Assembly (NCBI GenBank): GCA_020635255.1
Contig: JACKAC010000002.1
Location: 1-64,000 of the forward strand
Length of the DNA stretch: 64,000 nucleotides
From: Ignavibacteriales bacterium
GTDB taxonomy: Bacteria; Bacteroidota; Ignavibacteria; Tepidaquicellales; Tepidaquicellaceae
Reading direction: 5' to 3'
The notes under the pieces were generated by a model, which did not search any database, had not been told where the DNA came from, and was given only the letters and a program-made list of their open reading frames with translations. Numbering within the stretch: the stretch's first letter is position 1; each line of letters starts with the position of its first letter. Shown here in pieces: positions 52,618-61,553 of the stretch. The position numbers and the translations under genes are program-made.

Positions 52618-54078
52618 ATGGAAAACAGCAAAATCGTACAGATCCTGCAGACTTTCTCGCCTAAGGAGATCAATGAGCTCGGAAAATTTGTTAATTCACC
52701 TTACTTTAGTACAGGAAGGAATGCTGATGGACTGTTCAATATTCTGAAAAATTATTACCCGGACTTCGATTCACCTGAGTTGGATAGGACACTCGTTTTT
52801 AAAAAACTTTTCCCCGGAGAAAAATTCAACGAAAAGAAATTTAAAAACGTAACCTCTGCCCTGGTAAAACTTGCCGAGCAGTTTGCGGTTTACGAAAGAT
52901 TTAAAAAAGACTCCTTTGAAACAGAGTTAATGTTGTCTAAAGATTACTTCTTTAGAGAAAATTTTAAACAATTCTACAGTACTCTAAACGCTCTTGAGAA
53001 GAAGATCGATAAATTGCCGTTTAACCGCATGAGGACATTCAAGGATAAAGAAACGATCACAACATACAAGTATAGTTATTATTTAAGATTCAACCAATTT
53101 GACAGGGCGATTCCATTAATGGGCAAAACAGCTGAATACGGTACATTATCTTTCCTTATTATGTTCATCAAAAGTCTTATCTATAGGGAAAAGGTTGATG
53201 GTCTATTTAAGAATTCCATACATAATCCGCTTGTGGATGAGGTCCGTGATGTACTTGACCTGAAAAAGATTATTGCAGGTCTGCGTAAGAGGAAATATCC
53301 ATACCTCTGGTTGATCGAGTTATATTATTATGCTCTTCGGTTTTCTTCGAATTATGAAGATGTGGATGCTTTTTATAAGGCAAGGAAGGTATTTAACGAG
53401 CATATAGAAAAATACTCACGTTTTGAGAAACATTTTATTTTAGAGGATCTTGGTGCTTTTTGTATAGTACGGGGTCGTCATGGTGATACCTCGTTTTACC
53501 GGGACGAATTTGAAATATGCAAACAGACCAAGGATGAAAATGCATTGACACCTGACGATAATATGACTTATGAGATAATTAAGTTCAGAAATACCGTTTA
53601 TTCTGCCCTTAAAGTGAGGGAATTTGATTGGCTTGAAGAGTTTATTAATGATTGTGTACCGTTGCTTCTGCCGCAGCACAGGAAAAGCATGAAAAACTTT
53701 TCACTGGCAAGGCTGGAATTTGAAAGGGGTAATTTTGAAAAAGCTCTCGACCTTACTTCAAAAATACAATACGATATGTTTACTTATAAGCTCGATGTAA
53801 AAAATCTCCTTCTTTTGACATATTACGAGCTGGAGTTGTTTGACCAGGCAGAGTCCCTTATAGCTGCTTACAAGCAATATATCAAATACACTAAAGACTA
53901 TTCTCAAAAATTTCTGCGTCCATTTAAAAATTTCATAGATATTTATAATTCTTTATTCAAGGTCCGCACAACCGGAAATACTAAAGACATCGACCTCCTT
54001 CTGAAAAAAGCTGAGGGCATCGATGTCCTGCCATCCCGCAAATGGTTCTTAATAAAGATCAAAGAGCTCCAAAAATAA
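52618..54078 (+). CDS. ~490-residue helical-repeat protein, lineage family (copy 5, cassette B)
   Basis: 486 residues. Family domain LQTFSPKEINELGKFVNSPY, KNYYPDFDSPELDRTLVFKK, LFPGEKFNEKKFKNVTSALV, KLAEQFAV. The body is very close to copy 6 (FKQFYSTLNALEKKIDKLPF, FKDKETITTYKYSYYLRFNQ, FDRAIPLMGKTAEYGTL, GLRKRKYPYLWLIELYYY, DENALTPDDNMTYEII), so cassettes B and C arose by a fairly recent duplication. C-terminal RKWFLIKIKELQK. No signal peptide or membrane segment. Divergent from small-protein copy B; convergent with the beta-helix gene at 54129 across a terminator. Confidence 0.87.
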   Translation: MENSKIVQILQTFSPKEINELGKFVNSPYFSTGRNADGLFNILKNYYPDFDSPELDRTLVFKKLFPGEKFNEKKFKNVTSALVKLAEQFAVYERFKKDSFETELMLSKDYFFRENFKQFYSTLNALEKKIDKLPFNRMRTFKDKETITTYKYSYYLRFNQFDRAIPLMGKTAEYGTLSFLIMFIKSLIYREKVDGLFKNSIHNPLVDEVRDVLDLKKIIAGLRKRKYPYLWLIELYYYALRFSSNYEDVDAFYKARKVFNEHIEKYSRFEKHFILEDLGAFCIVRGRHGDTSFYRDEFEICKQTKDENALTPDDNMTYEIIKFRNTVYSALKVREFDWLEEFINDCVPLLLPQHRKSMKNFSLARLEFERGNFEKALDLTSKIQYDMFTYKLDVKNLLLLTYYELELFDQAESLIAAYKQYIKYTKDYSQKFLRPFKNFIDIYNSLFKVRTTGNTKDIDLLLKKAEGIDVLPSRKWFLIKIKELQK

Positions 54079-54104
54079 AAAATCCCCTTGATAAGGGGAT
54101 TTAA
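54076..54104. terminator. Bidirectional intrinsic terminator
   Basis: AAATCCCCTT-GAT-AAGGGGATTT, a perfect 10-bp stem. The minus strand then has a six-T run. It serves the beta-helix gene at 54129 and probably the plus helical gene, whose stop lies at 54076-54078. Confidence 0.8.
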
Positions 54105-54128
54105 GAGGATTGTTCGTATTGAATTCTA

Positions 54129-57100
54129 TCACTTTACCAGTATCATTTTCTGAACCTTCACGAAATCGCCGGCTGTTATTCGGAAGAAATACACTCCGCT
54201 TGCAAACTGTCCACCATTCCACTCAAATTCATACCTTCCTGTTGCCAGCTCGCTGTTTACCAGAGTACTAACCTCTCTGCCTGTGATATCATATACCTTC
54301 AGCGAAACAAACCCTGACTTCGGTATGTCAAACTTTATCTTTGTGCTTGGATTGAAGGGATTCGGGTAGTTCTGGTAAAGCTCATATACCACCGGTAATG
54401 ATGTTGGTTCGATGTTTGTTACACCTGTTGTAAAATTCCATACAGATGAGAAAGGACCTTCGCCCACAGGATTCTTTCCGCTCACTCTCCAGTAATATTT
54501 TGTATTGATTGCAAGAAAGTTATTGCCCAGCTGGAGTTCCGATGATGTAAGAGTATCCACATCCACTAGTGAGCTTCCAAATGTGGAATCAGTGGAAATT
54601 TGTATGTGATATATAGTTGCATTTGTCACTTCGTCCCAGTTCATCAGCGGGTTTACCTCCACCAGCACAGCATTATTTGCTGGATATACTAGTGTCGGAG
54701 CTGCCGTTACCGGATTTTTTAGCTCAAATTCATCCGCGCCAACGTCAGGAGTCGATACATTCCTCGTTGTGCCGTGTATGTCCGTAGTTATTCCCGCTAC
54801 CGGTATTGCCCCGCCGTCACATAGTGTAGGGATGGTTGTCTTCATGTCCAGGTCATACGGACTTGTGGATACATTTTTAAAAGGACTGTTCTCCGAAAAC
54901 GAATTCGTATCCGCAGGTGATACAGCAGTCTGGAATGCCGCAAATGTAGAGTGGAAATTGCTGCCGTCACAATAATAGAAGTTCGATGCCCCTGCCGGTA
55001 CATAAATATTATTATTGTTTGAAGCCGCATTATACGTTACACCCGGGTCCTTAAATATGGCTATCGTTTGTCCGCCGCCCGAAGGGGTGAACTTATTGAT
55101 CACAATATTATTCTTCAATGTCGAATTACTAAACCCGGAAATATACAAAGCAATGTTGCCCGAATTCGCGCCTGTAGAACTGCTGTCCATATAAATAGTA
55201 TTATAAGACAGGTTTACAGTATCGCTGTTTTCTATTACCAGTCCTATCACACCCAAAGTGGTGTTTTGCACGGGAGCATAGATCTCGCTTATCATATTGT
55301 TATATATGTTGCAGTTCGAATTACTTGCACCGTTAAAATATAAACCGTATGTAACAGAAGAACCTTTTCTGGTAATAATATTAAATATACGGTTGGCGGA
55401 TATATTGGCCACGCCGGGTTTAGCGAGTTGTATTCCACCGGTCTGGCCTATGCTGTCATTTATGATATTGTAAACCAGGTTTCCATAAACATTTTTCTCC
55501 TGAGTATTGGCAGTATTATTGTTTTTCATATTCATTCCTATACAAACATTACTGCTGTTATTTGTTAGATCATGGATCTTGTTATTGTATACATCTTCGT
55601 AACCTTCCGAGAGAATTCCTGAGTTATAGTATCCGTATAATAATCCCGTCGTTGCGTTATTATAAAGGTTAAACACTTCATTATTGTACACTTCTAAAGT
55701 ATCTGTATTATTATTATTATAGATTCCATAGATACTTCCTGTCGTACCCGATTCTTTTATTAAATTGCCTATAGTATTATCATGTATGCTGATCATTCCC
55801 GGTGATGTGTACGCGCATGCTATCCCCATCATGCTGCCGGTGGACGCAGTCGAGAAAATACTGTCCACAGTATTATTGCTTACTTCATAATTATAAGCGC
55901 CGCCGTTCACATAAATACAATATGTATTTCCATTTCCCGGGGTGGATTGGTTCCGCCGAAGGTTTTTGATGGTATTGTTAGAGACTGTGTATGACGAGCC
56001 AAAGTTTGTGTTTGACGATGACATATAAATTCCGTACATGCTGCCTGTAGCTGTCGAACTTCCGTTTCCTAAATAATTATCCCTGATCGTATTCCCGGTT
56101 ATATTTAGTGTGTAAGGATTCGTCTGTATGTATATAGAAGCATTTGTTGGAGCTAAAGTCGCGCCGTCATACCGGCAGTCATGGATCTTATTGTTAGTGA
56201 TATTTACTGTATTATTTACCCCGTCTTTACCATAATCGCAGAATATTCCAAAACTAGATGTGGTACTGCCGCCTAATGTATCGGACATGTCATTATTATT
56301 TACTGTAGCCGATGAATTCAACCCTGTCCCTAAAAATATAGGATAAGGCGAAGCGCCGCTTGTGCCGGTATTGACCCTTATAGTGTTATTACTGATTATC
56401 AAACTGTCCTGATATAAAACAGATATTCCCCGATGACCGGATGTTCCTCCACCGTTAATAAGACCTGTTCCGATATTGATTATAGTATTTCCGGTCGTGC
56501 CTCCTATGTCAAAGAAATGGTCATACAGGTCATAAGGTGACGGCGCGTTATAACCAAGACAAAAAATGCCATACCTGCTGTTATTCATAGTACAGCCCTG
56601 TATAGATACATTCTCGTGTCTCCCTTCGATCGTTGTCGGGTTTGTTATACCGCCTGCCAGGTCTCTGTTTAAAGATGATATGCAGGCTGAGTACTGATCA
56701 TTCTGCTGCTGTTGAATAGTACATCCCGTTATTTGCACATTCTTGCATCCGTCGGTGGAAGATTTTCTTAGCAGACGTATTCCGCTCTCGGTTTGAAGCG
56801 TCTGGTTACCCCCGGTATAGTTTTCTATGAAATCTATATTGTTAATTGTGATGTAATCCGTGCCTACCAGTTTGAGTATGGCGTCACCATTCCAATCGGC
56901 GCCTGACGATGACAATACCCCCGAACCGTTCGTATCTGTCTGGATGACGGGATTTGTTCCCGCGCCATTCCTCTGGAACACCACGGGGTTTCCAGACGTC
57001 GGCAGGTTCGCTGCTATGTCTATTATAAGTCCGCCCATTGGTATGGTCTCCGTGTAACCGGGTGTGATATTGAATGTTACTCCACCTGTGCCGACACCGT

Positions 57101-57245
57101 TGGCATTGAGGTCGTCTACGGCGAGTTTTATGCTAGCGTATGTGCCGGGAATGGTCTTAGTACCCGTCAGCTGTGCGCTTGCGTTTCCATACATCATAAT
57201 AAGAAGCAAGACTAGTGAAAATACTGTTGTTGTGACCTTTTTCAT
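54129..57245 (-). CDS. T9SS-sorted parallel beta-helix surface protein 7 (with FnIII)
   Basis: 1038 residues. Signal peptide MKKVTTTVFSLVLLLIMMYG-NASA. Conserved N-terminal domain, but the region ~95-200 is diverged (SGADWNGDAILKLVGTDYIT, ENYTGGNQTLQTESGIRLLR). The second half follows the 40140 protein (YNNKIHDLTNNSSNVCIGMN, GGIQLAKPGVANISANRIFN), with FnIII and an ATGRYEFEWNGG sorting domain ending VQKMILVK. It lacks the 43-base linker and has its own terminator. It is the last gene of cassette C, behind two repeat/FnIII proteins, and shows that beta-helix genes have spread between cassettes. Confidence 0.92.
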   Translation of the reverse strand: MKKVTTTVFSLVLLLIMMYGNASAQLTGTKTIPGTYASIKLAVDDLNANGVGTGGVTFNITPGYTETIPMGGLIIDIAANLPTSGNPVVFQRNGAGTNPVIQTDTNGSGVLSSSGADWNGDAILKLVGTDYITINNIDFIENYTGGNQTLQTESGIRLLRKSSTDGCKNVQITGCTIQQQQNDQYSACISSLNRDLAGGITNPTTIEGRHENVSIQGCTMNNSRYGIFCLGYNAPSPYDLYDHFFDIGGTTGNTIINIGTGLINGGGTSGHRGISVLYQDSLIISNNTIRVNTGTSGASPYPIFLGTGLNSSATVNNNDMSDTLGGSTTSSFGIFCDYGKDGVNNTVNITNNKIHDCRYDGATLAPTNASIYIQTNPYTLNITGNTIRDNYLGNGSSTATGSMYGIYMSSSNTNFGSSYTVSNNTIKNLRRNQSTPGNGNTYCIYVNGGAYNYEVSNNTVDSIFSTASTGSMMGIACAYTSPGMISIHDNTIGNLIKESGTTGSIYGIYNNNNTDTLEVYNNEVFNLYNNATTGLLYGYYNSGILSEGYEDVYNNKIHDLTNNSSNVCIGMNMKNNNTANTQEKNVYGNLVYNIINDSIGQTGGIQLAKPGVANISANRIFNIITRKGSSVTYGLYFNGASNSNCNIYNNMISEIYAPVQNTTLGVIGLVIENSDTVNLSYNTIYMDSSSTGANSGNIALYISGFSNSTLKNNIVINKFTPSGGGQTIAIFKDPGVTYNAASNNNNIYVPAGASNFYYCDGSNFHSTFAAFQTAVSPADTNSFSENSPFKNVSTSPYDLDMKTTIPTLCDGGAIPVAGITTDIHGTTRNVSTPDVGADEFELKNPVTAAPTLVYPANNAVLVEVNPLMNWDEVTNATIYHIQISTDSTFGSSLVDVDTLTSSELQLGNNFLAINTKYYWRVSGKNPVGEGPFSSVWNFTTGVTNIEPTSLPVVYELYQNYPNPFNPSTKIKFDIPKSGFVSLKVYDITGREVSTLVNSELATGRYEFEWNGGQFASGVYFFRITAGDFVKVQKMILVK

Positions 57246-57286
57246 TTTATTTTCCTTTTAACTTTAAGCTTTAAACTTTTTCACAT

Positions 57287-57333
57287 ATCCCCCCTTTTTC
57301 CAAAGGGGGGTGCCTCGTAGAGGCGGGGGGTTA
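57287..57333 (+). repeat. GC-rich double-hairpin intergenic repeat
   Basis: CCCCCCTTT-TTC-CAAAGGGGGG then GCCTC-GTA-GAGGC and GGGGGGTTAA, almost the same as 19888-19932. It lies 5 bases past the stop of the 57338 gene, between it and the beta-helix gene. Confidence 0.8.
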
Positions 57334-57337
57334 AGAA

Positions 57338-59218
57338 TTACTTAACCAGCATCATTCTCTTTACCTCTGTAAAGCCATCCGCTTCGATCCTGTAAAAATA
57401 TATCCCGCTCGAATAGCTTCCTGCATTCCATTCCATTTCATACCTTCCTGCTGTGAGTTCATTATTCACAAGTGTGCTTACCTGCCTGCCCAGTATGTCA
57501 TAGATAGTCAGCTTCACTATACCGCTTTTCGGTATGTCGAACTTTATCTTTGTGCTTGGATTGAATGGATTTGGGTAGTTATTGTACAGTGCATATTTAT
57601 CGGGAAGAGAGCCGTTTCCTGTTATACCTGTTATTAATGAGGACACTACGTTTGAATATCCCGAATTACCGCCGGCGTTATATGCATACACTCTCCACTC
57701 ATATGTCCTTCCCACGGTTAATCCGGTATCAGTGTATGTTACTGAGTCCGCTTTTAAAGAATCTATTGTTGTCCAGTTTGTATCTATATTATCTTTCCTC
57801 TCGAGTACAAAGCCATCTTCGTTGCTCGAGCTGTCTGCCCATGTTAGTTTTACTATACCGGTATCGAGTACATTTAGAGATAAACTATGAGGCGGTAAAG
57901 GAGGAACCGGTATATTTGCCATTGCAGTATCGGAATAACCGGAGTTACCGCCTTCATTAAATGAATAAACTCTATACTGGTATGTTCCGGAGGTTAACCC
58001 CGAGTCATTGTACATTACAATACCTGCCCCGGTAGTATCTATTACTGTCCAGTTAGTATCGGTATCATCTTTTCTTTCTATTACGAACCCGTCTTCATAG
58101 TCCGAGCTGTCTGCCCAGTTTAAGCTAACTGTACCCGTACCCGGCACACTGGATGTAAGACCATAAGGCGAGGTTGGCGCGAAGACATATCGGGCAACAC
58201 GGTTAGCAGTTACTCCGCCTGCCGTTGTAAAATCACCGCCAACATAAAGATTATTCTTATGGTAAACTATAACCCTCACCCGGCCATTAACACCTGCCTC
58301 CAGGCTGTCCCACTCTGTTCCGTCCCACCTGGCTATGTTATTTGCCGTTACACCGCCTGCTGTTGTAAAGGAGCCTCCCACATAAAGGTAATTTCCGACC
58401 GTTTCTAGTCCTTGTACTGTTTGCGCTGCAGGACCACTTACTCCCCCGCCTAAATTGCTCCAGTTTGTTCCGTCCCATTTAGCTATTCTTTTTGCTGTGT
58501 TTCCTCCTGCTGTAACAAAGACGCCCCCTACATATAGGTCATTACCCATTACCTCTGCTACATATGCATCACTATTGACCCCTGACCCGAGCGAAGCCCA
58601 GCTTGCCCCGTTCCATACTCCTGTGTAGCCTCCCGGATTGGGGAAGGTTCCTACTATATATATGTTACCGCCTAATAGGGCGATATTATGGTTGTCATGA
58701 TGATCTGCTGTGCCTAAGTTACTCCAGCTTGTCCCATTCCACCTGGCTATGCCTTTCGCAGTGATCCCACCAACTGTAGTAAATGATCCTCCAATGTAGA
58801 GGTCGTTCCCATCAACTGCGATAGTTCGGACACCTCCGTCTAACCCTGAGCCCAGGCTGTCCCAGTCCGTTCCGTCCCATTTAGCTATACCTAGAATAGT
58901 ATGACCGCCTGCCTGTGAAAAGCCGCCTCCCGCATATAATACCCCTCCGCTTACTTCCAGCGCAAGGATCGTACCATCGAATCCTGTACTCAGGGTGGTC
59001 CAGTTTGTACCATCCCACCTGGCTATACGTTTTGCGGAATTTCCGCCTGCTGTTGTAAATGCGCCCCCCACGTAAAGTGTATCTCCGTTAAAAGCCATGG
59101 CATATACACCGCTGCTCATTCCCGGTGGTCCGACCGGAAACCACTTTCCGTTTTGCGCCATAGTGACACCGCTCATTAGCATCAGGAACACTGTTATAAT
59201 TATTTTTGCTGTTTTCAT
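57338..59218 (-). CDS. T9SS-sorted repeat protein with two FnIII domains (copy 1)
   Basis: 626 residues. Signal peptide 1-21 ends TMA before QNGKWFPVGPPG. About seven beta-propeller-like repeats of ~45 residues with the pattern LYVGGxFTTAGGxxAxxI-AxWDGTxWxxLGxG (residues ~25-340). Two FnIII-like modules follow (PYGLTSSVPGTGTVSLNWAD, SSDYEDGFVIERKDDTDTNW; and HSLSLNVLDTGIVKLTWADS). The sorting domain NYPNPFNPSTKIKFDIPKSG ... VKRMMLVK ends the protein. Tandem duplicate of the next gene upstream, 23 bases away. A surface adhesin or enzyme scaffold is plausible; the ligand is unknown. Confidence 0.9.
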   Translation of the reverse strand: MKTAKIIITVFLMLMSGVTMAQNGKWFPVGPPGMSSGVYAMAFNGDTLYVGGAFTTAGGNSAKRIARWDGTNWTTLSTGFDGTILALEVSGGVLYAGGGFSQAGGHTILGIAKWDGTDWDSLGSGLDGGVRTIAVDGNDLYIGGSFTTVGGITAKGIARWNGTSWSNLGTADHHDNHNIALLGGNIYIVGTFPNPGGYTGVWNGASWASLGSGVNSDAYVAEVMGNDLYVGGVFVTAGGNTAKRIAKWDGTNWSNLGGGVSGPAAQTVQGLETVGNYLYVGGSFTTAGGVTANNIARWDGTEWDSLEAGVNGRVRVIVYHKNNLYVGGDFTTAGGVTANRVARYVFAPTSPYGLTSSVPGTGTVSLNWADSSDYEDGFVIERKDDTDTNWTVIDTTGAGIVMYNDSGLTSGTYQYRVYSFNEGGNSGYSDTAMANIPVPPLPPHSLSLNVLDTGIVKLTWADSSSNEDGFVLERKDNIDTNWTTIDSLKADSVTYTDTGLTVGRTYEWRVYAYNAGGNSGYSNVVSSLITGITGNGSLPDKYALYNNYPNPFNPSTKIKFDIPKSGIVKLTIYDILGRQVSTLVNNELTAGRYEMEWNAGSYSSGIYFYRIEADGFTEVKRMMLVK

Positions 59219-59241
59219 TTTATTTTAATCTGTATTTTGTT

Positions 59242-61107
59242 TTATTTTATTAGCATCATTCTTCTCGTCTCGACAAATCCGTCCGCTTCGATCCTGTAAA
59301 AATATATCCCGCTCGAATAACTGCCCGCATTCCACTCCATTTCATATCTGCCTGCTGTGAGTTCACTGTTTATCAGCGTGCTTACCTGCCTGCCCAGTAT
59401 GTCATAGATAGTCAGTTTCACAATACCGCTCTTCGGTATGTCGAACTTTATCTTTGTGCTTGGATTGAATGGGTTTGGATAGTTGCTGTATAGTGCGTAT
59501 TTATCGGGTAGCGAACTGTTTCCCGCTATACCAGTTATCAGTGATGATACAACATTTGAATATCCTGAGTTACCGCCTGCATTAAATGCATATACTCTCC
59601 ATTCATATGTCCTTCCTACGGTTAATCCTGAGTCAGTGTATGTTACTGAATCCGCTTCTAAAGAATCTATTGCCGTCCAGTTCGTATCTACATTATCTTT
59701 TCTCTCGAGTACAAAGCCATCCTCACTATTTGAGCTGTCTGCCCACGTTAGTTTTACTATACCTGTATCTAATACATTTAGAGATAAACTATGAGGCGGT
59801 AACGGAGGAACCGGTATATTTGCCATTGTAGTATCTGAATAACTGGAGTTACCGCCTTCATTAAATGAATACACTCTATACTGGTATGTTCCGGAGGCTA
59901 ATCCAGAGTCGGTGTACATTGCAATGCCTGCACCTGTAGTATCTACTACTGTCCAGTTCGTATCGGTGTCATATTTTCTTTCTATTACGAACCCATCCTC
60001 ATAGTCTGAACTATCTGACCAGGTTAAGGTCACTCCACCCATACCCGCCAAACTGGATGAAAGACCATATGGTGAAGTTGGCGCAAAGACGTAACGGGCT
60101 AGATAATTCACGGTATCTCCGCCGGACATGGTAAATTCGCCTCCCGCGTAAAGACAGTTTTTATGATAAACGAGAACATTTACCACGCTTTCAAACCCTG
60201 AGCCAAGACTGTCCCAGCTTGTGCCGTCCCACCTGGCTATGTGGTTTGCCGGGTTCCCGCCGGCTGTGGTAAATTCGCCTCCTGCATAGATGTTATACCC
60301 GAATGTTTCTATTGCATGTACATAATTATTTAATCCCGAGCCAAGGGCTGACCAGTTTGTTCCATCCCATTTTGCTATCTTGTTTGCCGGGTTTCCGCCT
60401 GCCATTGTGAAGTTTCCTCCCGCATATAGATCATTCCCTGCTATCTCTATGGCACCAACTGGAAAATTTACCCCGGTTCCCAACCCAGACCAGCTTGTGC
60501 CGTCCCATTTTGTTATACGGCTTCCCGGGGATCCGAATGTCCCTCCCACATACAGATCACTGCCTGATTGAGTTAAACAAGAAGGGTAAGTAATGTTTGA
60601 ATTGACGGAGGACCAGCTTGTACCGTCCCATTTCGCAATTCCCTTTATCGGGCTTCCCCCGGCTGTAGTAAAGCTCCCTCCGGCGTAAATATAAGTCCCG
60701 TCTGTTGTGATACCCCAGATAGAATTATTAAATCCCGATCCAAGGGTATCCCAGCTTGTCCCATTCCATCTTGCAATATTATTTGCAGTGATCCCTCCTG
60801 CCTGGTTAAAGTTGCCTCCTGCATATATATAACCTCCGTCGAATAGAAATGTTAAGACTCTGCCGTCAAATCCCGTTCCAATTGTGGACCAGGTTGAACC
60901 ATCCCATTTGGCTACATGGTTAGCAGTGATACCACCGGCCATTGTAAAACTGCCCCCTACATAAAGTGTATCTCCGTTGAAAGCGATTGTATTAACATTG
61001 CCGTTCAGATTTGCTCCCGGGACCGGAAACCATTTCCCGGTTTGCGCCATTGTAATACCGCTCACTAGCATCAGGAACACCGTCATAATTGTTTTTGCTG
61101 TTTTCAT
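59242..61107 (-). CDS. T9SS-sorted repeat protein with two FnIII domains (copy 2)
   Basis: 621 residues. Signal peptide 1-21 (FLMLVSGITMA-QTGKWFPVPG). Same propeller-like repeats (LYVGGSFTMAGGITANHVAK, YIYAGGNFNQAGGITANNIA), two FnIII modules and T9SS sorting domain (SNYPNPFNPSTKIKFDIPKS ... TRRMMLIK). The FnIII and sorting regions are almost the same as in copy 1, while the repeats differ more, as in the YCF48 pair at 17631/19953. It follows the small-protein gene copy C by 34 bases and heads the surface-protein part of cassette C. Confidence 0.9.
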   Translation of the reverse strand: MKTAKTIMTVFLMLVSGITMAQTGKWFPVPGANLNGNVNTIAFNGDTLYVGGSFTMAGGITANHVAKWDGSTWSTIGTGFDGRVLTFLFDGGYIYAGGNFNQAGGITANNIARWNGTSWDTLGSGFNNSIWGITTDGTYIYAGGSFTTAGGSPIKGIAKWDGTSWSSVNSNITYPSCLTQSGSDLYVGGTFGSPGSRITKWDGTSWSGLGTGVNFPVGAIEIAGNDLYAGGNFTMAGGNPANKIAKWDGTNWSALGSGLNNYVHAIETFGYNIYAGGEFTTAGGNPANHIARWDGTSWDSLGSGFESVVNVLVYHKNCLYAGGEFTMSGGDTVNYLARYVFAPTSPYGLSSSLAGMGGVTLTWSDSSDYEDGFVIERKYDTDTNWTVVDTTGAGIAMYTDSGLASGTYQYRVYSFNEGGNSSYSDTTMANIPVPPLPPHSLSLNVLDTGIVKLTWADSSNSEDGFVLERKDNVDTNWTAIDSLEADSVTYTDSGLTVGRTYEWRVYAFNAGGNSGYSNVVSSLITGIAGNSSLPDKYALYSNYPNPFNPSTKIKFDIPKSGIVKLTIYDILGRQVSTLINSELTAGRYEMEWNAGSYSSGIYFYRIEADGFVETRRMMLIK

Positions 61108-61141
61108 CTTCTTTTTATTATTTGTTTTTAAATTTATTATT

Positions 61142-61348
61142 CTAATGATCTGTTTTCTCTGTGCCCGCGATAATTTTAAAGAGCTTAGTCTCCATTACCT
61201 CGGCTTCATATTCGGAAATATTTTTCTTTCTCAGCATCATTTCCGCTTCAGCCGACAGGTTTATCATCTTCATGATGTCGCCGTTTGTCTCTGTTATCAT
61301 TCGGTTGAGAATATTCAGTTCTTTTTTGATTCTTGTTCTCATGTTCAT
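61142..61348 (-). CDS. Small coiled-coil-like protein of the surface cassette (copy C)
   Basis: 68 residues (66 if ATG 61342 is used): KKELNILNRMITETNGDIMK-MINLSAEAEMMLRKKNISE, then EVMETKLFKIIAGTEKTDH. It keeps the family core LN.(L/M)I...N.D(V/I)(V/M)K.INLSAE but is the most diverged copy. It lies 34 bases before the T9SS gene at 59242 and is divergent from helical gene copy 6. Same context as copies A and B but with a different type of surface protein downstream, so it tracks the cassette rather than the beta-helix family. Confidence 0.72.
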   Translation of the reverse strand: MNMRTRIKKELNILNRMITETNGDIMKMINLSAEAEMMLRKKNISEYEAEVMETKLFKIIAGTEKTDH

Positions 61349-61387
61349 CTTTTTAAATTTTCTTTACACAAATTTATCCCGCCTTAC

Positions 61388-61494
61388 CCTTCTTCCCAAA
61401 GAAACTTTTTTCAAAAGTTTCATGGCGATTATTACACGGAAATGCCAAAAATAGCGATTTTAAGCCCTATTCTAACTTTATCCTTTTAACTTTT
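61388..61494. promoter_or_regulatory. Shared divergent control region (cassette C)
   Basis: CTTCTTCCCAAAGAAACTTT and TTTCAAAAGTTTCATGGCG (61388-61427), then GAAATGCCAAAAATAGCGA and TTTTAAGC (61439-61465), and ACTTTATCCTTTT (61475-61487). A TATATTTAG box follows at 61507-61515. Same block order as the other two cassettes. Confidence 0.62.
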
Positions 61495-61553
61495 GGTTCA
61501 CTGCGGTATATTTAGTTTCAAATTTTATCTCCCAAATTCCCGATGAATATCTG

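Noticed and set aside
32134..57245. CRISPR-like or tandem DNA repeats in the beta-helix region
   Set aside because: The repeated DNA encodes protein rungs and paralog copies; there are no short identical direct repeats with unique equal spacers.
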